Notes under the pieces: model-generated
The model's input: the letters and a program-made list of their open reading frames with translations, nothing else
Database searches by the model: none
Told to the model about the DNA's origin: nothing
Assembly (NCBI RefSeq): GCF_008704205.1
Contig: NZ_VXLC01000016.1
Span: 1 to 64,000, forward strand
Length of the DNA: 64,000 bases
Direction of reading: 5' to 3'
DNA from: Nocardia colli
GTDB taxonomy: Bacteria > Actinomycetota > Actinomycetes > Mycobacteriales > Mycobacteriaceae
Part shown: one piece after another, positions 43,401 to 50,678 of the stretch
Numbering within the stretch: position 1 is the first letter of the stretch
Layout of the letters: each line of letters begins with the position of its first letter
Made by a program: the position numbers and the translations under genes

Positions 43401-46400
43401 CGGAGCCTGCGGACTCCGCGTGGCCGGCGAGCGCCCGCAGCGCCTCGGTCCAGAGTTCGGCGAGCTGAGCGACGTCGTCCGCGTCGAGCAGCCGTCCCGC
43501 GTAGGCCCAGGTGACTTCGAGGCCCGCGTCGGTGAGCACGGCGTTGATGTCGACGACCGCCGCGAGCGGTGCATGATCGTTCTGCGTCGCCGCAAAACGT
43601 TGCGGCAGCCAGGGTCCCGTCTCCGCGCCGGTGTTCGCGCGACCGAGGTAGTTGAAGCTGATCTGGGGGGTCGGGCTGTCGGCCAGTGCCGCAGCGGATT
43701 CGGCGTCGAGATAGCGCAGCATGCCGAAGCCGATGCCCTTGTCCGGCACCGTCCGCAGCTGTTCCTTCGTGGTCTTGATGGCGGTACCCGCGGCGGCCCC
43801 ACCGGCGAACGCGTCGGTGAGATCGATCCCGGCCAGATCCACTGCCACCGGATACACGCTCGTGAACCAGCCCACCGTGCGCGCGACATCGGCGCCGGGC
43901 AGGATCTCCTCCGCGCGTCCGTGCCCCTCGAGGGTGAACAGTGTCGCGGTCCGTCCGCGCCACCGACCGACCGCCATCGCGAGCGCCGCGAGCAGCACAT
44001 CGTCTGCGCCGCAATGGAATCGATCGGGCGCGGTACTGAGCACGGTCTGCGCGATCGCCGGATCGATGACGGTTTGATGGTGGGCCATGGTCGCGACGAC
44101 ATCGACGGCCGGATCGGGGAGCTCGGTGCCGAGCGCCGGATCGGGCGTCGCCAGGATCTGTTGCCAGAGCGGAAGTTCGGCGGCCCGAAGGCTCGCTTGC
44201 TCGGCCTGTCCGTGCGCCCAACGCCGGAACGAAGTCCCGACCGGAGCGAGCGCGCCACCCATGGCGGCGGTGGCCAGATCCGGCAGCAGGATGCGCCAGG
44301 AGACGCCGTCGGTCACCAGGTGATGCAGCACCAGCCACAGGACGGGCTCGGCCTCCTCGATGAGCACGAACCGCGCGACCACCCCGGCCGCCGGGTCGAG
44401 CAGGTCTGCGGCACGCTGCAATGCGCGCTCCCGCGTCTGCTCGCGGTCCGCACCCGCCGCGACGGCCTCCACCAGCGATTCGGCGTCGATGGCACCGCGC
44501 TGGGCCACCGTCCATTCCCAGCCGTCGGCACCGCGCCGCAGCGCCGACCGCAGCAGATCATGATGGTCGAGCAACGCCTGCACCGCCGCGACGAGCTGCC
44601 CCCGCTCGAAGCCGATGGGCAGGCCGACGAGCACCGCCTGGCTGAACCGCGGCCAGCTGTCACCCTGATCGAGCATGGCGTGCACGATCGGCGTCAGCTC
44701 GACCGCGCCGACCCCGCCGCCGGGCAGTTCGTGCACCACCTGTGCACGCACCTCGGTGGCGACGGCGGCCAGCGCGGCAACGGTCTTGCGCTCGAACACA
44801 TCTCGCGCGCTGAGCCCGATGCCAGCGGCCTTCGCCCGCGAGACCAGCTGAATGGACACGATGCTGTCCCCGCCGAGCGCGAAGAAGCTCTCGTCGACCC
44901 CGACCGTGTCCAGCCCGAGCACCTCGGCGAACAGCGCCGCGAGGGCCTCCTCGCGCGGGGTGGACGGCGCCCGGCTCACGATCGTCCGGGCGCCGAAATC
45001 CGGGGCGGGCAACGCCTTACGGTCGACTTTGCCGAGCGGGGTGAGCGGAACGTGGTCCAGCACCATCACGACCGACGGCACCATGTAGGCCGGAAGCGTC
45101 TCTCCAGCAGCGGCTTTCAATGCCTCGGGGTGCACTTCGGCACCGGGCTTCGGCAGTACATACGACACCAAAGCGGTGGCACCAGCGGCGGTCTCGGCAC
45201 CCAGGGTGATCGCGAAGTCGACATCCGGCTGCCGTTGCAGCGCGGCATCGATCTCGCCCAGCTCGATCCGGAACCCGCGCACCTTCACCTGGAAGTCGCT
45301 GCGCCCCTGGTACTCCAGCTCCAGTCGGCCACCGCGAGTGCTCCAGCGCACGAGGTCGCCGGTGCGGTACATCCGCGCACCGGCCTCGTACGGGTTGGCG
45401 ACGAAACGCCCCGCGGTCAGCCCGTTGCGCCGGTGATAGCCCCGCGCGAGCCCGGCGCCCGCGAGATACAGCTCACCGATCGTGCCGGGCGGCACCGGTC
45501 GCAACCACGGGTCGAGCACTACCGCGGAGACGCCGCGGACAAGTCCGCCGATGGTCACCGGAGCGGCAGGCACGAGCGCCTGACTCAATGTCACGGTCAC
45601 CGTGGTTTCGGTGGGCCCGTAGCCGTTCAACAGCGTGCGGCCGGACCACTTGGCCACCAGCTCGGGCGGGCACGCGTCGCCACCGACGATCACGGTGCGC
45701 AAGTCCGGCAGCGTCGCCGGATCCAGCGAACTCACCACCGTCGGCGTGACATTGAGGTGGGTGACGCGATGGGTGCGCAGCACCTCCGCCATCTCCTCGC
45801 CCGCGTACGCCGCGGGCGGCACGACGGCGAGCGTGGCACCGCTCGCCAGGGTCACCAGGATCTCCTCGACGGAGATGTCGAAGCTCGGCGATACCGCATG
45901 CGCCACAACAGAATCGGCCGTCACACCGAACCCCGCGGCAGAGCCGGTCGCCAGGTTCGCCAGTCCGCGATGCGAAACGAGCACGCCCTTCGGCAATCCG
46001 GTCGATCCCGACGTATAGATGATGTACGCGACCTGATCGAGGTGCATCGAAGCGACGGTGACCGCCGCCGCGTCCTGCTCGCTCACCCTGCGCGCGGTCG
46101 ACTCGTCGTCGAGGATCAGCCAGTTCACCCGATCCGGCAACGACTTCCGCGCCGCGGCGACGGTCACTCCCGCGACCACGCCGCTGTCGCCGACCATGTG
46201 CTCGATCCGATCGGCGGGATAGGTCGGATCGATCGGCACGAACGCCGCCCCGGTCTTGGCCACCGCGATCATCGCGAGCACCGACTCGGCCGAGCGCGGA
46301 ATCGAAATGGCCACGGTGCGTTCAGGTCCGGCACCGGCCGCGATCAGGACCCTGGCCAGACGATTCGTGTGCTCGTCGACCTGCCGATAGGTGAACGAGC

Positions 46401-47871
46401 TCGCCCCGGCCCGGATCGCCACCGCATCCGGATCGAGCGCCGCACCGGCCGAGAGGATTTCGGGCAAGGTGCGCGGCGGGACACCCGCAGGCCCACGGGC
46501 CGGCACCAACTCGGCCTGCTCGGCATCGGACACCACCGGCACCGTCGACAGCGCCGCCTCCGTCCCCGCCGCGAGGAACGCATGCAGGAACGCCAGGAAC
46601 CGGCGGTGCTGCGCCGCCAATTCGGCGTCGCTGTACAGGTTTCCGTTGCCCTGGAAGTCGATGTGGGTGCTCTCGCCGCCGACCCCGGGATACACATTGA
46701 CGAACAGGTCATCGATCAACCCGGAGGTGAGCACATGCAGGCGCCCGGTCACCGCACCGAGCTGAATCCTGGTGTCCACCATCATCAGATTCACCGACGG
46801 GCCGAACGACGCCGCCTCGTCCATCGGCCAGCCGAGATCGCGGAAGATGTCCTCCTGGCGATACCGCTGCCGCCGCAACGCCCCGGTCAGCTCGCCCTGC
46901 GCCGCCCGGATCACATCGCCGACCGTCGTGCTCGGCGTCAATCGCAGCCGCAGCGGCACGACATTGGCGATCATCCCACCGGACCGACGCAGGATCGCCG
47001 TGGTGCGCGCCGAAACAGGCAGGCTCAGAACAACTTCCGGCGCACCCGTCATTGCGGCGAGATACGCCCCGAACGCCGCGACCACCGTCGGTGCGACGCC
47101 CGAGGACGCCGCCTTCGCGACCCAATCGAGCAACTCCGTGGTCTCCTGCGGCAACGCACCCGCGACCCGGCTCGGATGCGCGTCGACCTCGGCCGTGCGA
47201 CCGGCCAGGCTCACCGGATCCGCCATCCCGTCGAGATGCTCCAACCAGTGCTCGCGATCGGCCCCGAAGCGATCCGAATTGCGATACGCCAGATCCGCCT
47301 CGACGATCTTGCGCAGATCCTCGGCCTTCGCGGCGGGCGGCTCCTTGCCCTCGGCCGCCGCGTTGTACAGCTCACCGGTGCGCTGCACCACGGTCAGCGC
47401 GCCCATGCCGTCCAGCACGATGTGGTGGATCCGCGAGTACCAGTACCAGCGGTCGTCGGCGAGTCGCAGCATCGCGACGCGCACCAGCCGGTCTCTGGTC
47501 AGTTCCAGCGGCGCGTCGTATTCCGCGCGCATCCACGCGCGCGCGGCGGCCTCCGGATCGCGTTCGCCGCGCAGATCCAGGGTGAGCAGGCTGTCGTCGA
47601 GGGTGGTGTCGACGAACTGATACGGCTGGCCGTCGACCTCGAGCAGCCGCAGATATCCGGTGCCGAACTCGCGGCCCGCCTGCCGGGCGGCGTCGGCGAG
47701 CAGGTCGAGGTCGATCGGACCGCTCAACTCGACGTACTGGGCGATGGAGATCGGGGTGTCGCCGGCGATGTGCTGGGCGAACCAGATGCCGCGTTGCGCC
47801 GCCGACAGCGCGAAGGCGCCTTCGGGCAGAGCTCCGCCGGTCTCGAGGGGCGAGGGGAGAGGCTGTTGCAT
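34474..47871 (-). CDS. Three-module NRPS: C-A-T-E-C-A-T-C-A-T-E*-TE
   Basis: The synthetase has 4465 residues from MQQPLPSPLE; TAGGA lies upstream, and an in-frame ATG 28 codons earlier encodes only low-complexity sequence. Module 1: starter-like C domain (HHIVLDG near 152), A1 (TSGSTG near 620), T1 (GGDS near 1000), E (HHLVTDGVSW near 1184). Module 2: C with HHLVLDG near 1657, typical after an epimerase, A2 (near 2134), T2 (GGNS near 2515). Module 3: C with HHISADG near 2777, interrupted just before this motif by about 70 Ser/Gly-rich residues; A3 (near 3267) with an Arg-rich insert near 3400; T3 (near 3666); a degenerate E domain in which HH is HR near 3860; and a thioesterase (GWSFGG near 4293). 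By comparison with GrsA, specificity residues read DIENIGGVTK (A1, like basic or hydroxyornithine codes), DAFVSALIWK (A2) and DALMAGLVVK (A3), both hydrophobic. The product is predicted as a tripeptide with a D first residue, possibly N-acylated. Confidence 0.93.
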   Translation of the reverse strand: MQQPLPSPLETGGALPEGAFALSAAQRGIWFAQHIAGDTPISIAQYVELSGPIDLDLLADAARQAGREFGTGYLRLLEVDGQPYQFVDTTLDDSLLTLDLRGERDPEAAARAWMRAEYDAPLELTRDRLVRVAMLRLADDRWYWYSRIHHIVLDGMGALTVVQRTGELYNAAAEGKEPPAAKAEDLRKIVEADLAYRNSDRFGADREHWLEHLDGMADPVSLAGRTAEVDAHPSRVAGALPQETTELLDWVAKAASSGVAPTVVAAFGAYLAAMTGAPEVVLSLPVSARTTAILRRSGGMIANVVPLRLRLTPSTTVGDVIRAAQGELTGALRRQRYRQEDIFRDLGWPMDEAASFGPSVNLMMVDTRIQLGAVTGRLHVLTSGLIDDLFVNVYPGVGGESTHIDFQGNGNLYSDAELAAQHRRFLAFLHAFLAAGTEAALSTVPVVSDAEQAELVPARGPAGVPPRTLPEILSAGAALDPDAVAIRAGASSFTYRQVDEHTNRLARVLIAAGAGPERTVAISIPRSAESVLAMIAVAKTGAAFVPIDPTYPADRIEHMVGDSGVVAGVTVAAARKSLPDRVNWLILDDESTARRVSEQDAAAVTVASMHLDQVAYIIYTSGSTGLPKGVLVSHRGLANLATGSAAGFGVTADSVVAHAVSPSFDISVEEILVTLASGATLAVVPPAAYAGEEMAEVLRTHRVTHLNVTPTVVSSLDPATLPDLRTVIVGGDACPPELVAKWSGRTLLNGYGPTETTVTVTLSQALVPAAPVTIGGLVRGVSAVVLDPWLRPVPPGTIGELYLAGAGLARGYHRRNGLTAGRFVANPYEAGARMYRTGDLVRWSTRGGRLELEYQGRSDFQVKVRGFRIELGEIDAALQRQPDVDFAITLGAETAAGATALVSYVLPKPGAEVHPEALKAAAGETLPAYMVPSVVMVLDHVPLTPLGKVDRKALPAPDFGARTIVSRAPSTPREEALAALFAEVLGLDTVGVDESFFALGGDSIVSIQLVSRAKAAGIGLSARDVFERKTVAALAAVATEVRAQVVHELPGGGVGAVELTPIVHAMLDQGDSWPRFSQAVLVGLPIGFERGQLVAAVQALLDHHDLLRSALRRGADGWEWTVAQRGAIDAESLVEAVAAGADREQTRERALQRAADLLDPAAGVVARFVLIEEAEPVLWLVLHHLVTDGVSWRILLPDLATAAMGGALAPVGTSFRRWAHGQAEQASLRAAELPLWQQILATPDPALGTELPDPAVDVVATMAHHQTVIDPAIAQTVLSTAPDRFHCGADDVLLAALAMAVGRWRGRTATLFTLEGHGRAEEILPGADVARTVGWFTSVYPVAVDLAGIDLTDAFAGGAAAGTAIKTTKEQLRTVPDKGIGFGMLRYLDAESAAALADSPTPQISFNYLGRANTGAETGPWLPQRFAATQNDHAPLAAVVDINAVLTDAGLEVTWAYAGRLLDADDVAQLAELWTEALRALAGHAESAGSGGRTPSDFDLVPVTQQQIDTWERGYPNLADVWPLSPLQYGLLFHALYDSDTADGYTVQSLLTLAGTVDADRLRTAAQALVARHENLRVAFVETDDGPRQLVLADADIHWQDVDLTSLADPEARQRELDRVIALDARTRFELTRPPLVRFTLIRTAADAYRFVLTNHHLVLDGWSTPLLVRELLALYVTSGDASALPPAHSYREFLSWLDDRDDAESIAAWAQSLAGIDTPTRAVPTLAGIESTETGMLSIDLSADTVGRLESTARESGATVNTLVQASWAMLLAMLTGRTDVVFGGTVSGRPPELAGVEEMVGLFINTLPVRVRLDPAEKVVDLLARVQAEQARLMDHQHVGLAAIHQAVGLAELFDTLTVFESYPIDREALSQALDIAGMRVLDVEGTDATPYPLNLMVIPLRGDDGHDTLRVSLKFMADQLDPAAAQPLLDRFVRLLTQLADNPRALVSQLQYCDDAERAALLPVRGPESLPVRTLPEILAAGAAIDGDAIAVSAGELTMSYGELDAWSNRFARLLLSRGVGREVFVVLALTRSLESVVAVWALAKSGAAFAPLDPNYPVERIEHMLTDSKAPIGVTVTATGETLPGSIDWLLLDDLNTIRRVMTVSADPITDEERGGPIDIDQTAYLIYTSGSTGKPKAVLLSHRGIANLVSTQRDSLNLDPTASALQVASPSFDASVFELLTAHGSGGRLVVSPPDVYGGTELERLLRAERVTHAVITPSALATMEPNDLDHLRVLSVAGEAATPELIERWSAGRRMVNLYGPTEFSIWATGPAELVAGEPITIGGPIRGAANMVLDTWLRPVPVGVAGELYLAGPALARGYFNRFEMTASRFVADPFGAPGERMYRTGDMVRWVVGSDGYELEYLGRSDFQVKIRGLRIELGEIDAVLSRDEQVEYAVTIGRAGPAGATVLVSYVLPVEGVELDTERLRVQIAGELPGYMVPGYLVVLDSIPLTPVGKLDRKALPVPDFSDTNRPYLAPRTSVERAVAAVFGEVLGSERVSVDQSFFELGGNSLSATKVVARVNSALGSTIALRDLFDAPTVAQLSTRVVPASSGRPGRFALAPRIRPDRVPLSPAQQRMWVMNRLDPASPAYNIAVALRLTGELDVEAMRLALADVVERHESLRTIYPADAEGPRQVIMGTESAAPAMPVIDTEDGAALRDRISALAGTGFDIAKEPPLRVGLFRIATSPDSTDANGAAGRDVPVPSARTVGSGPVSSGPFGGGPAVSSSPSAGMAAVSSGHSVNSNLSGGPQAATEAGSVHVVVLVVHHISADGASMAPLAADLVAAYSERSSGAETTRVPLAVQYADFALWHREVLGSEDDPESLAAQQVRFWTDTLADAPDVLELPADRPRPAVQSMRSDDVEFAVDAELHSGLVAFAAAHNVSVFMVVHAALAVLLARLGGTDDVVIGTPVAGRGEQVLDELVGMFVNTLALRTRVDPDAGFLDFLTGVRSADLDAFANTDVAFERLVQALNPTRSTAHHPLFQVSLSLQNFLEPVLELPGLRFEVEDFDRRASQFDLTLDLRERFDESGPAGLAGVLTYATDLFDAATVASFATRWRRVLASVLAEPGVRLADIDILDDRERATLVPVRGFESVGTTTLPDLLAATVARYPNHPAVVANGDTTTYRELDAYANRLARLLLAAGAGPETVVALGLPRSSDLLTAIWAVAKIGAAFLPVDPKHPIERIDHMLTDSGARVGLTTVAYRPSLPDSTQWLVLDDLRFVERWSAASPRPLRDKELPRPVRLDNPAWLIYTSGSTGTPKGVSVSHRGIADFVAAQGDLLELDEFSRVLHVASPSFDASILEALMAFGWGGASVVAPAEVFGGSALAELIDAERVTHVMITPSALATIDPAEVSGVQVLAVGGEAVGAELIERWCGTGATDQQGNVVRRRGARRRRMVNLYGPTEFTVVATGSALSPGAPVTLGPPIRGAAAMVLDGRLQPVPVGVAGELYLAGHALARGYHARPGLTAGRFITNPYGAPGERMYRTGDLVRWVQAPAGALTLEYLGRTDFQVKVRGQRIELGEIDAVLGRVDGVDFALTLGVTGPSGSTALAAYLVRKPNVELDIARVRAIAADSLPGYMVPSAFVVLDEIPLTAVGKLDRKALPAPQFSAEETEYRAPRTATEEALAQIVAELLGRDKVGVDDSFFELGGDSILAIQLVTRAKQRGIGCTPLQVFEHRTVAALAAAVDADGAVTALPELPGGGVGEVPLTPRMRYLLERGGRLRSARTAVLELPVGIERAQLVATLAAAVDRHDMLRAQLTDDGRLVVREPGSVDVDALVHRIEFDAAADPVDLREYLVAELNSESNRLDPANGVVLRFIWLDPMGDAGTRNKAGRIVVLLHRLLIDDASWGILLPDLVAAWAQVSVGNAPVLAETGTSMRRWAHALVDESRTAERVFELGHWQGVLAGADPLIGARALDPAVDQARALRIVRCEVSKEVTAAVVTTLPAKFAGKADDILLAALTLALLRWRARRSGDSGTDVVVRLESDGRQAIPGTALDRTIGAFGAVYPMRLELGVDLDEAFAGGPAMGAAIRAVKHQLRSVPDNGIGFGLLRYLNPDTAPELSTGLPGQVSFTYRARNTAGDVPAGLHGLGWTLTDEFGDLSAVEDPETPALSALEVSTEVVGGRLRADFTFPKTLLDRGDIAELAGLWVDVLRAAADFADTPAAAAAAAEEVAAVAAGQPPLAATLGLDVVLPIRSDGTEPALFCIHPSSGISWSYLGFAQKLRPGRPIYALQAPDLSGREPSLSSIEEFADRYVREIRVLQPSGPYHLLGWSFGGLIAHAIAAKLQASGDSVGLVALLDSDTADVDSAEVEQLTAGAFVSSFGAIFGIHDVPAEATASEAAELIRDRLGGLTVVDADMIERLTESYNAAARARAGYQRPVFDGDLLYFSATVDSSDVVGPDGWRPYATGAVVNYDVEVTHNELTAPHVLPIIARVLDEHLKGQA

Positions 47872-48071
47872 GAATAGTCCTACGTTCTTACCGCCCGCAG
47901 CTGCCGCGGAGTGACCGCCGCCTGCCACTGCGGTAGTGGTAGTACCCCGCCGCACAGCTCGCGACAGGATTCATTCTGAACCGATGACGTGTGCACCGAT
48001 GCCGATTGCCGACATGTGCGGCAAACATGCCGCTGGGGCGCGCCCGAACGTCGTCGGATGCGCCCAGGGGG
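47872..48071. other. NRPS upstream region with hairpin
   Basis: These 200 bases lie between the orphan A fragment and the NRPS start. A perfect hairpin, GCGGCA, AACA, TGCCGC (48018-48033), lies about 40 bases after the fragment's stop and could terminate or attenuate. A promoter for the NRPS may be here, but no clear -35/-10 pair or iron box was found. Confidence 0.4.
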
Positions 48072-48527
48072 TCAGGCGGACATGGGCAGCTGGTCGGCCT
48101 CGGTGAGCGGCGCGTCGGAGCCGGCGAGGTAGCGCTGCAGGGTCGAGCGATCGTCGAGCACCAGCCAGGAGATGGCGTCGGTGAGCGCGCCGCGCTGCGC
48201 CTTGGTGGTCACGCCGAGCGTGGTGCCCAGCATGAACGTGCCGTCCGCGGCGGCCGGGACCGGCATGCCGCCGAGCTTGACGATGGCGCGCTCGGCGACG
48301 ACGGACTCGATCTCGTCGTCGATGGCGATCGCGACCCGGGTGCTCGCGTTCGCACCGAGGCCGAGCAGCAGCCGGGCCAGCCGGTTCGACCAGCGATCCA
48401 GCTCGGCGTAGGTGAGGACGCAGTCGGCGGTGGAAACCACGACCGCGTTCGGATCGACCTCGGCGACGGGCCGCGCGAGCGGCAGGTGGCGGATGTTGTC
48501 GGCGAGCGTATCGGTCAGCGTGTGCAT
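48072..48527 (-). CDS. Orphan N-terminal half of an NRPS adenylation domain
   Basis: The 151-residue protein matches only the first third of an A domain: LTYAELDRWSNRLARLLLGL (motif A1) and the A2-like region VAERAIVKLGGMPVPAAADG. It ends in WLVLDDRSTLQRYLAGSD..., just before where the TSGSTG P-loop would begin. It therefore cannot activate an amino acid. It has GAGGG before its ATG, a proper stop, and sits 200 bases upstream of the NRPS on the same strand. It could be a remnant of a longer synthetase, or a retained structural piece. Codon use looks normal. Confidence 0.75.
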   Translation of the reverse strand: MHTLTDTLADNIRHLPLARPVAEVDPNAVVVSTADCVLTYAELDRWSNRLARLLLGLGANASTRVAIAIDDEIESVVAERAIVKLGGMPVPAAADGTFMLGTTLGVTTKAQRGALTDAISWLVLDDRSTLQRYLAGSDAPLTEADQLPMSA

Positions 48528-48554
48528 TGTGGTTATCCCTCGAAGTCTCGGTGA

Positions 48555-48576
48555 AGAGGTTCTCTTGCGTACCTCT
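48555..48576. promoter_or_regulatory. Inverted repeat AGAGGT-N10-ACCTCT upstream of the NRPS operon
   Basis: Perfect 6-bp arms at 48555-48560 and 48571-48576 lie 28 bases before the orphan A-fragment ATG, where a promoter would be expected. The spacing does not fit the iron-regulator IdeR box, whose AGGT and ACCT parts are closer together. Confidence 0.4.
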
Positions 48577-48627
48577 AAATCTCGTCTACGAGGGGAAACT
48601 TCGACAGCAACCCAAGCGCTGGTGGTG

Positions 48628-48666
48628 GTACCTCCCAGGGTGGGGAAAATTCACCCCAGGGGGTAC
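48628..48666 (-). terminator. Imperfect hairpin after the FecB-like gene
   Basis: GTACCTCCCAGGGTG (48628-48642) and the reverse complement at 48652-48666 match at 12 of 15 positions, directly after the stop of the binding-lipoprotein gene. It is probably its terminator, separating it from the NRPS operon. Confidence 0.45.
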
Positions 48667-48673
48667 GGCGGAG

Positions 48674-49768
48674 CTAGTCGGTGACGAATCCGTTGAGCGT
48701 GCCGTTCAGATCGGTGAGCAGCGCGCGGGCGGCAACCAGGCCGTTGCCGTGCCAGACGGTGTCCTCGACGGCGAAGACGCGTTTGTCGGTCGCGGCGCCG
48801 AGATCCTTGAAATCGTCGGTGCGCATGATCTTCTCGCCGTGCTCCTTGCCCGCCGCACCGGCCAGGATCACGTAGATCAGATCGCCCTCCACCTTGGTGG
48901 CGAACTGGTCCGGTTCGACCGCGAAGGACGGGCCGCGCTGCGCGGTCGGCCGCTGTACGCCGACATCGCCGACGACCTGGCCCGCGAAGCTGTTGTTGCC
49001 CTGAACCTCGTTGGCGTCGGCGGTGAATCGCAGCAGCGAGGCCTGGGTCTGATTGGCGGAGATCGCGTTGCCGATGTCGGTCGCCTCGGTGCGGTAATTC
49101 TCCAGCGCGGTGTCCGCGGCCGTCTTGCGGCCCAATCCCGTTGCGAGCGCGGTGAATTCGGCCTGCCAGCTGTTGTTCGCGCCGACCAGCACGGTGGGCG
49201 CGATCGCCCGCAGCGCATCGTAACTCGTTGTGGCGGTGGGGATATCGCCGAGGATGAGATCGGGGTGCAGGTCGGCGATCAGCGACGGATTCGGCTGGGC
49301 GGCGGTGCCGACGCCGGGGATCTTCAGCACGCCGGTGCCGAGGTACGCGGGCTGCAGGTCCGGTCCGTCGAGGGTGACCGCGCCGACCACGCGCTCCCAC
49401 AGGCCGACCGCGCACACCGCGTCCAGCGCGGAGGTAGTGAGCACGACGATGCGCTGCGGATCGGCGGGCACCTCGGAGACGCCGGCGGCGTGCGTGACCG
49501 TGCGGGTGCTGCCGCTCGCCGGATCGGGCGCGCTCGGCAGGGCGCAGGCCTTGGTGGTGTCGCGCTCGAGCCCGATGACGCCCGCGCCGGCGATGTTCGT
49601 GGTGGTGCGCACGATGCTGCTCGCGTCGTCGGGCTTGCTGGAGCAGCCCGCCGCGACGACGGTCGCGCACAACGCGGCCACGGCGACCGTCCGGCGCGCC
49701 ACGCGGGCGGTGCCGGATCGGGGTGAAGCTGTGCGGTTTCGGGTGCGAACGAAGGCGCTCAGCGGCAT
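48674..49768 (-). CDS. fecB: FecB-like iron-siderophore/heme-binding lipoprotein
   Basis: The 364-residue protein has an N-terminal signal with lipobox VAAGC and C42 as the lipid site. The body is a class III periplasmic-binding fold (RIVVLTTSALDAVCAVGLWE, then LIADLHPDLILGDIPT, and SFAGQVVGDVGVQRP). It matches M. tuberculosis FecB (Rv3044) in length and in position next to ctaD, from memory. FecB-type proteins bind ferric siderophores or heme at the outer face of the membrane. No permease or ATPase gene is adjacent. The start has only a weak ribosome site. A link to the NRPS is possible but not shown by synteny. Confidence 0.82.
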   Translation of the reverse strand: MPLSAFVRTRNRTASPRSGTARVARRTVAVAALCATVVAAGCSSKPDDASSIVRTTTNIAGAGVIGLERDTTKACALPSAPDPASGSTRTVTHAAGVSEVPADPQRIVVLTTSALDAVCAVGLWERVVGAVTLDGPDLQPAYLGTGVLKIPGVGTAAQPNPSLIADLHPDLILGDIPTATTSYDALRAIAPTVLVGANNSWQAEFTALATGLGRKTAADTALENYRTEATDIGNAISANQTQASLLRFTADANEVQGNNSFAGQVVGDVGVQRPTAQRGPSFAVEPDQFATKVEGDLIYVILAGAAGKEHGEKIMRTDDFKDLGAATDKRVFAVEDTVWHGNGLVAARALLTDLNGTLNGFVTD

Positions 49769-49874
49769 GCGGGTGAGGGTACATGCGTGCGTGCCGGCCG
49801 AGCGGGACAGGTCAGTGCCGCCGCGTGCCGTTTCCCGCGTCGTGCCCGGGCCGGCGATTCCGGCGGCCGCGGGA

Positions 49875-50678
49875 TCAGGCCTGGTCCCCGCCGATCCGGA
49901 ACTCGGCGCCGGTGACATCGGTGACGGTCGCCAGCCTGCCGAATTGGCTGTTTTCGGCCGGTCGGACGACCGAACCGCCCAGCTCGACGACCTTGGCGAC
50001 CGTCTTGTCCACATCGTTCGCGCCGAAGTACACGGTCCAGGCGCCCGGCGCCCCCTCGGGCAGGAACGCCGACGCATCGATGACGCCGCCCAGCATCGGG
50101 CTGTCCGAATGAATTGTGGTGTAGCGGAACTCGTCGGCGTCGGAGATGGTGAACGGGTCCTGCCAGCCGAAGACGTCGCGATAGAAGTTCAGCGCGGTGT
50201 CATAGGCGCGGGCGTGCAGCTCGAACCACGACGGAACGCCCTCGTTGTCGCCCCATTTCCCGCCGGTGACCAGTGCGTTCGTCTCGATGCCGCGGAACGT
50301 GCCCGCCTGCCAGACACCGACGCCCACCCCGCCCGCGTCGCCGAGCACCGCCATGCTGCCCAGATCGCCGACCGGCATCGGCGGCACCACCACGCCGCCG
50401 CCCTGCGCGACTGCCTTGTCCGTGGTCGCCTGGATGTCGGTGCTGGCGAGATAGATGGTCCACTGCTCGGGCGCCTCGGCGTCATCTTCGGTGTGCCCCA
50501 TGGCTCCCGCGACCGCGAGACCGTCCTGCCGGAAGGTGACGTAGCCGCCGAACTCCTCGGCGCGCTCGGCGGTCCAGCCGAACAACTCGCTGTAGAAGGC
50601 GATGCTGCGGTCGATGTCGGAGGTGTAGAGGTCGATCCAGCAGGGATCGCCGGGCTTGGGCTGGTTCTGGTCGGTCAT
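49875..50678 (-). CDS. Two-domain VOC (glyoxalase/bleomycin resistance fold) protein
   Basis: The 267-residue protein has two VOC modules: CWIDLYTSDIDRSIAFYSEL at the start and SWFELHARAYDTALNFYRDV near residue 143-162. Each carries paired metal-site-like positions, but not all of them are the histidine/glutamate expected of glyoxalase I. Relatives are often called hydroxylases or glyoxalases without proof. AGGAG precedes the ATG at MTDQNQPK. It is inserted between fecB and ctaD. Confidence 0.87.
   Translation of the reverse strand: MTDQNQPKPGDPCWIDLYTSDIDRSIAFYSELFGWTAERAEEFGGYVTFRQDGLAVAGAMGHTEDDAEAPEQWTIYLASTDIQATTDKAVAQGGGVVVPPMPVGDLGSMAVLGDAGGVGVGVWQAGTFRGIETNALVTGGKWGDNEGVPSWFELHARAYDTALNFYRDVFGWQDPFTISDADEFRYTTIHSDSPMLGGVIDASAFLPEGAPGAWTVYFGANDVDKTVAKVVELGGSVVRPAENSQFGRLATVTDVTGAEFRIGGDQA

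Noticed and set aside
34474..47871. Recombination or misassembly of the NRPS because of repeated modules
   Set aside because: The frame is open throughout, and each C, A and T domain differs clearly in sequence, so there is no sign of collapse or duplication error.
42331..47877. 1848-codon plus-strand open frame opposite the NRPS
   Set aside because: It is a shadow of the NRPS caused by GC-biased codons, with Arg/His/Gln-rich composition and no motifs.
48540..48673. IdeR iron box controlling the NRPS or fecB
   Set aside because: The dyads found do not have the TTAGGTTAGGCTAACCTAA-like spacing, so iron control is not supported by sequence here.
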